A stretch of DNA of 64,000 nt from Paradesertivirga superstes (GTDB lineage Bacteria; Bacteroidota; Bacteroidia; Sphingobacteriales; Sphingobacteriaceae): NCBI RefSeq assembly GCF_037622515.1, contig NZ_JBBJCN010000001.1:248001-312000 (forward strand), read 5' to 3'. The translations under genes were made by a program, and so were the position numbers. Positions 26,712-35,734 of this stretch are shown here, in pieces (positions within the stretch are counted from its first letter, which is position 1; each line of letters starts with the position of its first letter). The notes beneath the pieces are model-generated. The model was not told where the DNA came from, did not search any database, and worked only from the letters and a program-made list of their open reading frames with translations.

Positions 26712-29700
26712 TTGAAATTATTCTATCACATATTCATCCTTCTCTTATTTGCTAAACCCTGCTTTTCGCAATCATCCAACTATTATTTTAAAAATTACCA
26801 GGTATCCAACGGATTATCGAGCAATACAATCACAGCCATTACTCAGGACAAAAAAGGTTTTATGTGGTTTGGCACCCGAAACGGATTAAACCGGTTTGAT
26901 GGCAACTCTTTTAAAGTTTTTAAAAATAAACTTTCAGATAGTTCCAGTATTGGCAGTAATTCTATTTTAAGCTTATATGAAGATGAAAAAGAGACTTTAT
27001 GGGTAGGAACATATAAAGGGATTTATATTTATGATGCAAGGGAAGAAAAATTCACCTCCTTTAAACTCATTCCTGCGGCAGAGGTGCGGTATGTGCAGGG
27101 CGACAAAAAACACAATGTCTGGATAATATCAAATCAAATACTTTACCAGTACAATTTAAACACCCATAAACTAAGACAACACAATTTCAACAACAATCCA
27201 AGCATAGCACTTCATATATCAGAAAAAGGAACTATATGGGTGGCAACAGTTAACGGTTTTGTAAAAAGGTTTAATAGCATAAGAAACACATTCGACACAT
27301 ATGACATTGTAGGTCTTTTCAAGAAGGATCTGACATTAATTAATGCAATGCATTCAATAGGTGATACATCTTTGATCCTTGGAACCATAAAACATGCACT
27401 CTTATTAAACACCAAATCACTCCGGATAGACAACCTGTTTGAAAAGAACTCTCCAATAAAAACGGTGCACGTTCATACTATATTAAAGGAATCGGATTCT
27501 AACTTTTGGTTGGGAACAGAAGCTGGATTAATCATAACGAATTCAAAAACCTTAAAAACCACCGTTGTTTCAAAAGAAATAAGTAACCCTTATTCAATAA
27601 ACGATAACATCATCTCATCAATTTATAAAGATATTGAAGGAGGAATATGGATCGCGACATATTTTGGTGGTATAAATTATTACTCTAAACATTTCAATAA
27701 CTTCCGCAAATACTTTCCCGAACCTGGAAAAAACAGCATAAGCGGCAACCTGGTTCATGAACTCTGCAAAGATCAGTATGGAAAACTGTGGATAGGTACG
27801 GAAGATGCGGGTTTAAATCAGATGGATCCTAAAACGGGGCATATTAAACATTTCATGCCCGACAACAAAAAGGGAAGCATATCTTATCATAATATCCACG
27901 GACTTGTAGCAGACGGAGATAAATTATGGATAGGCACCTATGAACATGGCCTTGATGTATTGGATTTAAAAACCAATAAAGTTATCAGGCACTATAACGC
28001 CGGACCCAACTCTTTTACCAGCGATTTTATCATAACCTTATACAAAACCAGGCAGTCTGAAATCCTGGTAGGAACCTGGAACGGATTATTTAAATACAAC
28101 CGGAAGGATGACACATTTTCGCCTTTACCCTATTTTAACGGGCATATACAAACCATAGTTGAAGATGATGAAGGAACTTTATGGGTAGGAACATATGGCG
28201 GGGGCTTATATTACCAAAACTTTAAATCAAATAAAAAAGGAAAGATTGAATATATCCAGGGAAAACCAAATACCCTGATTAATAATTACATAAACAACCT
28301 TTATCAGGATAGGAGAAAGAATTTTTGGCTTTGCACGGAAGGTGGTCTTTCCAGATTAACACCTTCTACCGGAAAAATAACAAATTATACATTTGAAGAC
28401 GGTTTGCCCGACAACCAGATTTTTAGAATTATTGAGGACAGCAACGGTTCATTTTGGATCTCCACATCAAAAGGTTTAAGTCATTTTAACCCAAAGACTT
28501 TAACGTTCAATAATTATCACACCAGCCATGGCCTGCCAACCGAGCAATTTAATTACAACTCTTCGTTCAAAAATGATGACGGCACCATATTTTTTGGTAC
28601 AGTCAGAGGGTTGATCAGCTTTAAACCGTCCCAGTTTATTAGAAACAACTTTATTCCCCCGGTTTATATTACCGGAATTAAAGTAAACAATGAAGATGTC
28701 GAAATAAATAAAAAAGGCGCCTTATTAAAACAGGCCCTAATGTATTCAAAAAGCCTTACCCTTCCTTATGATAAATCAAATATCAGCCTTGATGTTGCTG
28801 CTTTAAGCTATGTAATTCCTGAAATGAATAACTATCTGTATAAGATGGAAGGAATTGATAAGAACTGGATAGCTTTAAAAGATTACAGAAAAATTTTCTA
28901 TACAAACTTACCTCCAGGAGATTATGTTTTAAAAATCAAAGGATCGAATAACGAAGGTATCTGGAATCAAAAAGAAACAAGCCTGGAAATTAAAATCACT
29001 CCCCCTTATTGGGCTACAAACTGGGCCTATTTATTGTACTTTATAATTGTTATTTCCATTATTTCAATCATATTTTGGTATTACCGGCTCGCACTGTTTG
29101 AAAAAAGTAAACGAAAGATAGAAATTATAGAAATTAATAAAGAACGTGAGATATATAATGCCAAGATCGAGTTCTTTACCAATGTCGCGCATGAAATCAG
29201 AACTCCTCTAACCTTAATTAAAATGCCTCTTGATAAATTAATTTCAAAGCAATCAGATGATCCGGAAACTAATGAAAGTTTGAACATGATGAAAAAGAAT
29301 ACCAACAGGCTTATTGATCTAACCAATCAATTACTCGATTTCAGAAAAGCTGAGGCGAATAAGTTCAGTCTGAATTTTTCGAATACTGACATCAACGAAC
29401 TATTAAATGATGTCTTTTTTACCTTTAAACCAGCTGCCGAACAAAAAAACCTAAATTATAAATTAGAACTACCTCGAATTGCACTGCAGGCTTTTGTTGA
29501 TCAGGAGGCTCTTAAAAAAATTATAAGCAATCTAATAAATAACGCTATTAAGTATGCCAATGAAAAAGTTCTGGTAAAATTACTACCCTTTAATAGTGAC
29601 GACATAGCCTTTAATATAGAATTCAGGAATGATGGACATATAATTCCGGATGAATATAAAGAAAAGATTTTTGAACCATTCTTCCGCCTCGAGCAAAGCT

Positions 29701-30695
29701 CGAAAGAAGCCGGAACAGGCATCGGCCTCCCTTTATCCCGCTCGCTTACAGAACTCCATAAAGGCTCACTTGAACTTAAAAGAGCGGGAGACGATATAAA
29801 CGTTTTTCTGCTTTCTATTCCTATTCATCAGGATAATGAAATAAATCTGCCAGATTACAGTGTCAATGAACCCAATGAAAATAAAACGGAGGAAGCTGAT
29901 GATTCTGAAAAAAACATACAGACATCAAAGCCGGCTATTTTAATTGTTGAAGACAATAAAGAAATTCTTAATTACCTGCAAAAGGAACTTTCAATTAATT
30001 ACAATATTAAAAAAGCGTACAACGGACAGGAAGCTTTAGACATTCTTTTAAACGACCATATTCAGTTAGTAATCAGTGATATCATGATGCCTGTTATGGA
30101 TGGAATAGAGCTTTGTAAAAAAATGAAGAATGATTTTCAGTTTAATCATATTCCAATCATTTTACTTACCGCTAAAAACTCTATTAATTCAAAGATCGAA
30201 GGATTAGAAGTAGGTGCTGATGCTTATATAGAAAAACCATTTTCTTTTGAATACCTTTTAGCTCAGATCAACAACCTGCTTATTAACAGAAATATCATTA
30301 AGGAATATTTTGCCCGCTCACCCTTAAGTCATATTAAAGGTATTGCTTATTCAAAAGCAGATAAAGATTTTTTAGAGAAATTAAACTCAGTCATTTATGC
30401 ACACATTACTGATATGGATTTAGATGTTGACCAATTATCAAGTATGATGAATATGAGCAGACCGACTTTATACAGAAAGATTAAGGGCTTATCCAATCTT
30501 ACACCCAACGAACTGATCAACCTTTCCAGATTAAAAAAAGCAGCCGAATTGCTCGCTGAAGGCGAATATAAAATAAATGAAGTTGCAAATATGGTTGGGT
30601 ACAGTATGCCCACAAATTTTTCCCGTGATTTTCAAAAGCAGTTTGGTGTCAGTCCCTCAAATTATATAACGAGTTTAAAAAAGGATCAGGATTAA
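26712..30695 (+). CDS. hybrid two-component system (HTCS) regulator of the glucan locus
   Basis: A 1327-residue single-protein sensor and transcription factor. The start is TTG; no upstream in-frame ATG gives a better start, and the signal peptide LKLFYHIFILLLFAKPCFSQ follows at once. Periplasmic two-bladed propeller repeats fill about 25-640 (WFGTRNGLNRFD, LWVGTYKGIY, LWIGTEDAGLNQ), then a Y_Y_Y domain (about 690-765) and one membrane helix (about 770-793). Cytoplasmic parts are a HisKA domain with His827 (NVAHEIRTPLTLIK), an ATPase domain, a receiver with Asp1123 (ISDIMMPVMDG) and a C-terminal AraC-type domain (GYSMPTNFSRDFQKQFG). HTCS proteins bind imported oligosaccharides and activate the adjacent susC operon. 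Divergent placement supports this. Confidence 0.95.
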   Translation: MKLFYHIFILLLFAKPCFSQSSNYYFKNYQVSNGLSSNTITAITQDKKGFMWFGTRNGLNRFDGNSFKVFKNKLSDSSSIGSNSILSLYEDEKETLWVGTYKGIYIYDAREEKFTSFKLIPAAEVRYVQGDKKHNVWIISNQILYQYNLNTHKLRQHNFNNNPSIALHISEKGTIWVATVNGFVKRFNSIRNTFDTYDIVGLFKKDLTLINAMHSIGDTSLILGTIKHALLLNTKSLRIDNLFEKNSPIKTVHVHTILKESDSNFWLGTEAGLIITNSKTLKTTVVSKEISNPYSINDNIISSIYKDIEGGIWIATYFGGINYYSKHFNNFRKYFPEPGKNSISGNLVHELCKDQYGKLWIGTEDAGLNQMDPKTGHIKHFMPDNKKGSISYHNIHGLVADGDKLWIGTYEHGLDVLDLKTNKVIRHYNAGPNSFTSDFIITLYKTRQSEILVGTWNGLFKYNRKDDTFSPLPYFNGHIQTIVEDDEGTLWVGTYGGGLYYQNFKSNKKGKIEYIQGKPNTLINNYINNLYQDRRKNFWLCTEGGLSRLTPSTGKITNYTFEDGLPDNQIFRIIEDSNGSFWISTSKGLSHFNPKTLTFNNYHTSHGLPTEQFNYNSSFKNDDGTIFFGTVRGLISFKPSQFIRNNFIPPVYITGIKVNNEDVEINKKGALLKQALMYSKSLTLPYDKSNISLDVAALSYVIPEMNNYLYKMEGIDKNWIALKDYRKIFYTNLPPGDYVLKIKGSNNEGIWNQKETSLEIKITPPYWATNWAYLLYFIIVISIISIIFWYYRLALFEKSKRKIEIIEINKEREIYNAKIEFFTNVAHEIRTPLTLIKMPLDKLISKQSDDPETNESLNMMKKNTNRLIDLTNQLLDFRKAEANKFSLNFSNTDINELLNDVFFTFKPAAEQKNLNYKLELPRIALQAFVDQEALKKIISNLINNAIKYANEKVLVKLLPFNSDDIAFNIEFRNDGHIIPDEYKEKIFEPFFRLEQSSKEAGTGIGLPLSRSLTELHKGSLELKRAGDDINVFLLSIPIHQDNEINLPDYSVNEPNENKTEEADDSEKNIQTSKPAILIVEDNKEILNYLQKELSINYNIKKAYNGQEALDILLNDHIQLVISDIMMPVMDGIELCKKMKNDFQFNHIPIILLTAKNSINSKIEGLEVGADAYIEKPFSFEYLLAQINNLLINRNIIKEYFARSPLSHIKGIAYSKADKDFLEKLNSVIYAHITDMDLDVDQLSSMMNMSRPTLYRKIKGLSNLTPNELINLSRLKKAAELLAEGEYKINEVANMVGYSMPTNFSRDFQKQFGVSPSNYITSLKKDQD

Positions 30696-30829
30696 AATTT
30701 AATCACCGTTGCTCAGGGCAAGAATAAGATGATAAAAGATATTTCCTAATAAAATCCTCCGAAGTCGGATTTCTAACAACGATTTAAGGCGAGTAAAATG
30801 TAATGGGCTTACCCTCCATACTGAGGGTG
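30696..30829. other. spacer downstream of the regulator
   Basis: It contains the weak inverted repeat AAATCC...GGATTT near 30755-30772 and leads into the transposase remnant. No terminator with a T-run is obvious after the regulator. Confidence 0.3.
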
Positions 30830-30931
30830 CTAAATTATACTTCCGGCAGCTAGCGGTAGAGCCCTCTCGTCCCCTTCTTGAATAATTACGAGTCGATCTT
30901 CAGATGTGAAGGTCCTTCTTTCTTTTTCCAT
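30830..30931 (-). pseudogene. remnant of an IS3-type transposase OrfA
   Basis: The ATG at 30931 starts 33 residues with MEKERRTFTSEDRLVIIQE. This resembles the N-terminus of IS3-family OrfA helix-turn-helix proteins, commonly MxRKRRxFxxExKLxIVxE. The frame then shifts and stops at 30830; another frame continues weakly. No OrfB, no inverted ends and no target duplication were found. The rest of the 30932-31146 spacer holds only a short TA run near 31098. Confidence 0.5.
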
Positions 30932-31146
30932 GATTCCCTTATTTAATGGCTATAAATTGTACGGTTTTGGCTCGCACGAAATCGCAAAACAAATGGAAAA
31001 CTTATCCGTCATTAATTTAAAAGCCTGAACAAACTTGGGATGTAATTATACTAGGTGGTAAAATAAACACTAAGTCCTGATTTAAACCTATCATTCGATA
31101 TATATATATATAGCAGTAATTAAATATGAGGTTCCAAGATTTTCAA

Positions 31147-32214
31147 TTATGGAATCAATTTTTCTGCTCTTAGCTTTTCAAATAAATCAAAAAATGACTC
31201 TCGGGTATCCTGATAAAGAGTAAAGCCTAATTTTCTGCTCTTCGACATATCGGTCATTACTTCTATCGGCCGTCCCAAATCCAAATCTGTATGCCAAGCT
31301 GATGCTAAGCGGTTAAGATCAAATTCTTGCAAATGGTATTTATTAGCTATCTCTTTCCAGAGTGGAGCGTCATTTGCTAGTTCAGCTTCCAGCGAATGAA
31401 TAGAACCATCAAAGCCAAGGGCTTCAATGTGAAACCAATCTGCCAGTTTAAACCATAGCCAGTTCCAGCGGAACAGCTCTCCATTAGTGATATTGAAGGC
31501 TTGGTTAGCCGCAATATCGGAAGTTGACGCCCATATTAGGTGTTCAGCAAGTATACGTGCGTCAGTTACATCAGACAAACCATTCCATTGAGCAGCCGAC
31601 CCAGGGAATCGAAATGGCCGGCCCGATTCTTTACAAATTGTAGCGTAAACAGCAAGCGTAGTACCCATATTCATCATGTTGCCTACGGCCTTGCCGATTA
31701 CGGTATGCGGACGATGGATACTCCATGTGAATCCATCCCGTTCCGCTGCTGCATATACCTCATCTTCCTGTGCATAGTAAAAGTTCTCAATGGCCAGGCG
31801 GGGATGCTCCTCACGGACTGGGGTGACAGGCAGGGTGCCCGCCTTTGCATAAGCTTCAAAAGGACCCAAATAATGCTTGAGTCCGGTAACAAGAGCTACA
31901 TGTTGCACAGACTTTTTAGAGGACAAAGCATTCAAAAGGTTACGCACCATCAGGCTGTTTACCCTAATGTTCTCCGCTTCGGTTTCGTTACGCATCCAAC
32001 TCGTAATAAAAACATGCGTTGGGGCTATATCTATTAATGCTTCGTTTAATATTTCCAGGCTTAAAAGATCGGCGGTAATAGGCAACAGTCCTTGAATCTC
32101 AGTTTTTGGATTACGGGCGAGTCCATAGGTCATCCATCCTTGAGAAATTAGCTTTTCGGCTAAATTGCTCCCGGTGATGCCGCTGGCACCAACCACTAAT
32201 GCTATCTTTTCCAT
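31147..32214 (-). CDS. SDR-family NAD(P)-dependent reductase, PRISE (progesterone 5-beta-reductase-like) type
   Basis: A 355-residue extended short-chain dehydrogenase. The Rossmann motif GASGITG lies at residues 9-15 (VVGASGITGSNLAEKL). The characteristic PRISE motif NFYYAQED replaces the usual YxxxK active site, and SIHRPHTVIG and NITNGELFRWNWLW also match the family. PRISE enzymes reduce enones (plant progesterone 5-beta-reductase, iridoid synthase), and bacterial members are common and mostly of unknown substrate. There is no operon partner. It is flanked by decayed DNA on both sides. Confidence 0.87.
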   Translation of the reverse strand: MEKIALVVGASGITGSNLAEKLISQGWMTYGLARNPKTEIQGLLPITADLLSLEILNEALIDIAPTHVFITSWMRNETEAENIRVNSLMVRNLLNALSSKKSVQHVALVTGLKHYLGPFEAYAKAGTLPVTPVREEHPRLAIENFYYAQEDEVYAAAERDGFTWSIHRPHTVIGKAVGNMMNMGTTLAVYATICKESGRPFRFPGSAAQWNGLSDVTDARILAEHLIWASTSDIAANQAFNITNGELFRWNWLWFKLADWFHIEALGFDGSIHSLEAELANDAPLWKEIANKYHLQEFDLNRLASAWHTDLDLGRPIEVMTDMSKSRKLGFTLYQDTRESFFDLFEKLRAEKLIP

Positions 32215-32911
32215 ATTCTAACTCAGCGTTTTAGAATTCATTTTGTTTCATTAATTAAAAGAATAAGCAAAAAAGCTATAATGGGATAAAAGGCAAAGAA
32301 AACCCAGCTAAACACTCTCAGATCTTAATGTTTCCTGAGAGTAATGCGGCATTAGTTTTTTTGAGCTGAAGCATCCTTAACCCATTAACTAAAATCTAGT
32401 TATAGCCCCCATTGACGACATAAAAAGCGGTGGCCCCGAAACGGGTTAGATGATCGGGCATCAGTGGATTATGCAAAACCACTAAGTTTTGTATTTAACA
32501 GGAGCGTTTGTTCTGATTGTCTTTAAAAAGGGTGTTAAACTACCTCAATGAGGGGAAGGTTATCTGGGTTATAAGCCCTTTCGTTAATAAAGGCAAATGG
32601 GGCGGCCTTCCATATCTGCTGGTACTGAATCCACCACTAATTTTCATTAGATAGTAACATAACGAACAAAGTGCATTGTTTTTATAGAATTATATTCCGA
32701 CCATTTAGTAAATAGCGTTGCTGACCGATTCTTAACTGATGTATTGAATATACAGGCAAATCTCATACTTGAGAAAGACTTTGGTGATTAATCCTGTCAG
32801 GTACAGCATGCCCCGAAATAAATAAAGCCATAAGCTTTTTGAACTCAATATCAAAATGCTTCATTTTCAAAAGACCGGAGATCTAAAGTATAATGTTTAT
32901 AGCAACAAAAA
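32215..32911. other. long spacer without a supported gene
   Basis: About 700 bases. A 7-bp inverted repeat CTCTCAG/CTGAGAG lies at 32315-32341 without a T-run. The segment near 32428-32480 (GTGGCCCCGAAACGGG) looks like insertion-sequence debris, but no protein similarity is visible on either strand. Confidence 0.35.
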
Positions 32912-32932
32912 GAGCCTCTGAAAAGGAGGCTC
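32912..32932 (-). terminator. terminator of the TonB receptor gene
   Basis: Arms GAGCCTC and GAGGCTC with a seven-base loop. On the minus strand the hairpin is followed by TTTTTGTT. It lies about 55 bases after the receptor stop. Confidence 0.8.
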
Positions 32933-32986
32933 CTTTGATCGGTAGATGGTAAATATTAGGGCCTTTTTTGCAGACTTAAGCTTAGC

Positions 32987-34924
32987 CTAATATCTGAATG
33001 AAAGCTTTCCGTAGACGCTCCGCTCCATTTCTCGTGCAGAAGGGCTGGCAGGAATAAATTCAAGATGACGATTATCCAACAGATTTTGCCCTACTATGCT
33101 CAGTTCCAACATCCTGGTTAGATGGCATCCTAGTCTTAGATCAAGCTCCGCGTAATCCGTAACAGGAGGGGTAGTTAATTTTCCAACATACCGCATCACT
33201 GACCCCAATTCGAAGCCTTTGGCAAGCTTAAGGTTTGATTGTATCAGGAAACGGTGTCTCGGGTCGTTGCTTTCCGCCGAAGCGCGGTTTAGGTCTTTGC
33301 TGTCGGGTTTCAAAGAAAGCTCTCTTTTGAAAAATGAGTACCCCCCTTTAATGCTCCACTTGGGAGAGACAATATAATCACTAGCTATTTCTAAGCCATA
33401 CGTGTTACCCTTTACACCATTGCCTAGAGTTACTATTGGGAAAATGGCTGGTGGTGTGGGCGGTTCTGCAGTTCTGATATTATCGTAAATATTATAAAAT
33501 GTGGAGACGGCAAGTGAAATATTCCTGATCGGCTGAAGCCGCCATCCTAGTTCATACGCAAGGAGGGTTTCTGCCTTAAAATTTTTGTTTCCTATGAAAA
33601 AGACGGTAGAAGGGTCTAAAAACAAACTTATGTCCCGGTCCAGTCGGGACGGTGTTCTCACCGCCCGGGAAATCGCTGCCCATACTGTGTGATTGCTCGC
33701 AGCCGTCCATGTTAGTCTGCCATTGGGTTGATGTTGAAAGCCTGTATATGTATGATGTTCAATTTTTGAACCGAGAGTCAGTCGCAAACGTTCTTTTATC
33801 AGGAGGATTTCGTCCTGCAGAAAAACATTGAAGATATACAGGTTCTTGCTTCCCGGGAGAAACTTGAAGTTTCCGACATTATTGACATAATGATCCATTA
33901 GACGCGCTCCGGAACCGAATGACAATGCATGCCGGGCGCCCAGCTGATAGCGTCCGTCTATCTCGATATCGGAGGTATTCAACTCTTCTTTGAAACGGGA
34001 TGCGTTATCACGAATAGTTTTGTCCCAATAAGCTTGAATTGCAAAATCGAATCGTTCTGACACTTGGTGATTCCAGCGAAATAAAATATTGTTTCCGGTC
34101 GCAATCGCGCCCCCATCGACTCCCTCAGGATCTGGTGTTGCTTTAAAGAGATTTTGTTGAAGTGTAAAGTTGTCTTTTCCCGATTTGTTCCAATCCAATC
34201 GCATCCCACCCTGAAGAGTCCACCACCTATCGTTTGCGTTAGTGCCTATCGTGTCAATAGTACTTCCAATCCGAAATCCGGTGCCATAAATTTTATATGT
34301 TAAGTTTTCGGCTAACTTACCTCCATATCGCAGGCTTCCTAACCCTCGCATGGCAGTACCCACAGCTCCTTCAGCAAACAGCCCCTGCGTTGCTTCGCTA
34401 CTTTTGGTGGTGATATTTATAACGCCGTTTACTGCATTTGCACCCCATTGCGTGCCTCCCGGGCCGCTTATTACCTCTATCCGCTCAACATCTTCCAACA
34501 CCAGGTTTTGTATATCCCAAAATACACCAGCATACAGGGGAGTGTAAATAATACGGCCATCAATTAATACCAGGAGCTTATTTGCAAGTACATTGTTAAA
34601 ACCTCTGGCACTAATTGCCCACTCTTCAGCGTTAACTTGTGCTACGTGCAGGTTAGAAGCCAATCTTAATGCTTCAGGAAGTGTTTTAACACCAGAATTA
34701 TGAATGTCACTTTGAGTAATCACCTGTATGGCGGAAGCTACTTCAGTTAACTTTTCCGCACGTTTTGATACAGAGGTAACTTCAGTGTTCAACAGCTCTT
34801 CCAGGCTCAAATCCTTCAGTTCAGCAGTAGGAAGGCGGTCGGTTTGAGCCAAAATTTTCGGCGAATAACCTATAACAGTAGTGAAAAGAAGAAAAGTGAA
34901 AGTAAACCTTTTTTGGAAGGCCAT
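32987..34924 (-). CDS. TonB-dependent outer-membrane receptor (siderophore/vitamin-type)
   Basis: About 645 residues from the ATG at 34924, which places the signal peptide (AFQKRFTFTFLLFTTVIG) at the N-terminus; an ATG at 34960 would add 12 residues. The linker LKDLSLEELLNTEVTSVSKR is followed by a plug with EKLTEVASAIQVITQSDI, ALRLASNLHVAQVNAEEWA, ISARGFNN and the strand motif WGANAVNGVINITTK. The barrel ends in a terminal aromatic (YGKLSFRY). No carboxypeptidase-like N-terminal domain is present, unlike SusC. Such receptors import iron chelates, cobalamin or similar. It is divergent from the YfiR/CHASE8-kinase pair, suggesting a functional link. The ligand is unknown. Confidence 0.88.
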   Translation of the reverse strand: MAFQKRFTFTFLLFTTVIGYSPKILAQTDRLPTAELKDLSLEELLNTEVTSVSKRAEKLTEVASAIQVITQSDIHNSGVKTLPEALRLASNLHVAQVNAEEWAISARGFNNVLANKLLVLIDGRIIYTPLYAGVFWDIQNLVLEDVERIEVISGPGGTQWGANAVNGVINITTKSSEATQGLFAEGAVGTAMRGLGSLRYGGKLAENLTYKIYGTGFRIGSTIDTIGTNANDRWWTLQGGMRLDWNKSGKDNFTLQQNLFKATPDPEGVDGGAIATGNNILFRWNHQVSERFDFAIQAYWDKTIRDNASRFKEELNTSDIEIDGRYQLGARHALSFGSGARLMDHYVNNVGNFKFLPGSKNLYIFNVFLQDEILLIKERLRLTLGSKIEHHTYTGFQHQPNGRLTWTAASNHTVWAAISRAVRTPSRLDRDISLFLDPSTVFFIGNKNFKAETLLAYELGWRLQPIRNISLAVSTFYNIYDNIRTAEPPTPPAIFPIVTLGNGVKGNTYGLEIASDYIVSPKWSIKGGYSFFKRELSLKPDSKDLNRASAESNDPRHRFLIQSNLKLAKGFELGSVMRYVGKLTTPPVTDYAELDLRLGCHLTRMLELSIVGQNLLDNRHLEFIPASPSAREMERSVYGKLSFRY

Positions 34925-35167
34925 GACTGATACAAATGTAGGTCCGGTTGTTATGGTCATTGAACAATTAATTTGAAGCTATCACATAAGACCAACTAAA
35001 CACAGGTGGCGGATAGCAAAGGTGCTAAATGTGAAATTATTATCCTAATCATAGAAAAATCTATTTACATGTAAATTTTTGATAAATTTGGTGACCTGCA
35101 TAATATTGAAAAACAAGGTAATAAATACCTTAAATTAAATAAGACAAGTTTGAGTTTAAAAGGGGAA

Positions 35168-35734
35168 GTGTTGATAAAAAGCTTAAAAATTTCGTATTTA
35201 TGGATAAAATTCTCCCTCGTCTGCATGTTTGTTCTGGGGGCCACCTTCATCAGTGCACAACGGAGCCCGGCAAGCGAAGACCAGCTTAAAGCTGCTTTTA
35301 TCTACAATTTTACACGTTTCGTGGATTGGCCACCAGACTATTTCAGCACATCAAGCTCTCCATTCATTATTGGAATACTTGGTGATGAAAGTTTCAAAAG
35401 TTATATCGATGAAATAGTTAAAGGAGAAAAATTGGGTGATCGGGCAATAGTGGTTCAGCGGTATCGAACTGTTAAAGAGATTAAACACTGTCACATCCTC
35501 TTTATCTCAGCTTATGAAGCCACACGAATCAAAGGTGCTATTCCCGCCTTAAATCGTCGTGGAATCCTAACGGTCAGCGATGGAGCGGAATTTGCTAAGT
35601 GGGGCGGAATTGTACGTTTCTTTAAAGACGATAATAAATTACGACTTCAAATAAACATAGATGAGGCGAAATCCTCCCAGTTAATTATTAGCTCTAAATT
35701 ATTAAGCCTCTCATCTATTTACAGCAAGAATTAG
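35168..35734 (+). CDS. YfiR family (DUF4154) periplasmic protein
   Basis: About 188 residues. No ATG fits; candidate starts are TTG 35150, GTG 35168 and TTG 35171. AGGGGA at 35161-35166 supports one of the latter two. A membrane/signal helix (WIKFSLVCMFVLGATFISAQ) precedes the DUF4154 domain: DQLKAAFIYNFTRFVDWP, PFIIGILGDE, HILFISAYEATR, LTVSDGAEFAKWGGIVRF and LRLQINIDEAK. In Pseudomonas, YfiR is the periplasmic repressor of the CHASE8-containing cyclase YfiN. Here the stop is directly followed by the ATG of a CHASE8 histidine kinase, so it is probably that kinase's periplasmic regulator. Confidence 0.87.
   Translation: MLIKSLKISYLWIKFSLVCMFVLGATFISAQRSPASEDQLKAAFIYNFTRFVDWPPDYFSTSSSPFIIGILGDESFKSYIDEIVKGEKLGDRAIVVQRYRTVKEIKHCHILFISAYEATRIKGAIPALNRRGILTVSDGAEFAKWGGIVRFFKDDNKLRLQINIDEAKSSQLIISSKLLSLSSIYSKN

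Noticed and set aside
31098..31111. Short TA dinucleotide run
   Set aside because: Too short to call a microsatellite of interest and not tied to a gene feature.
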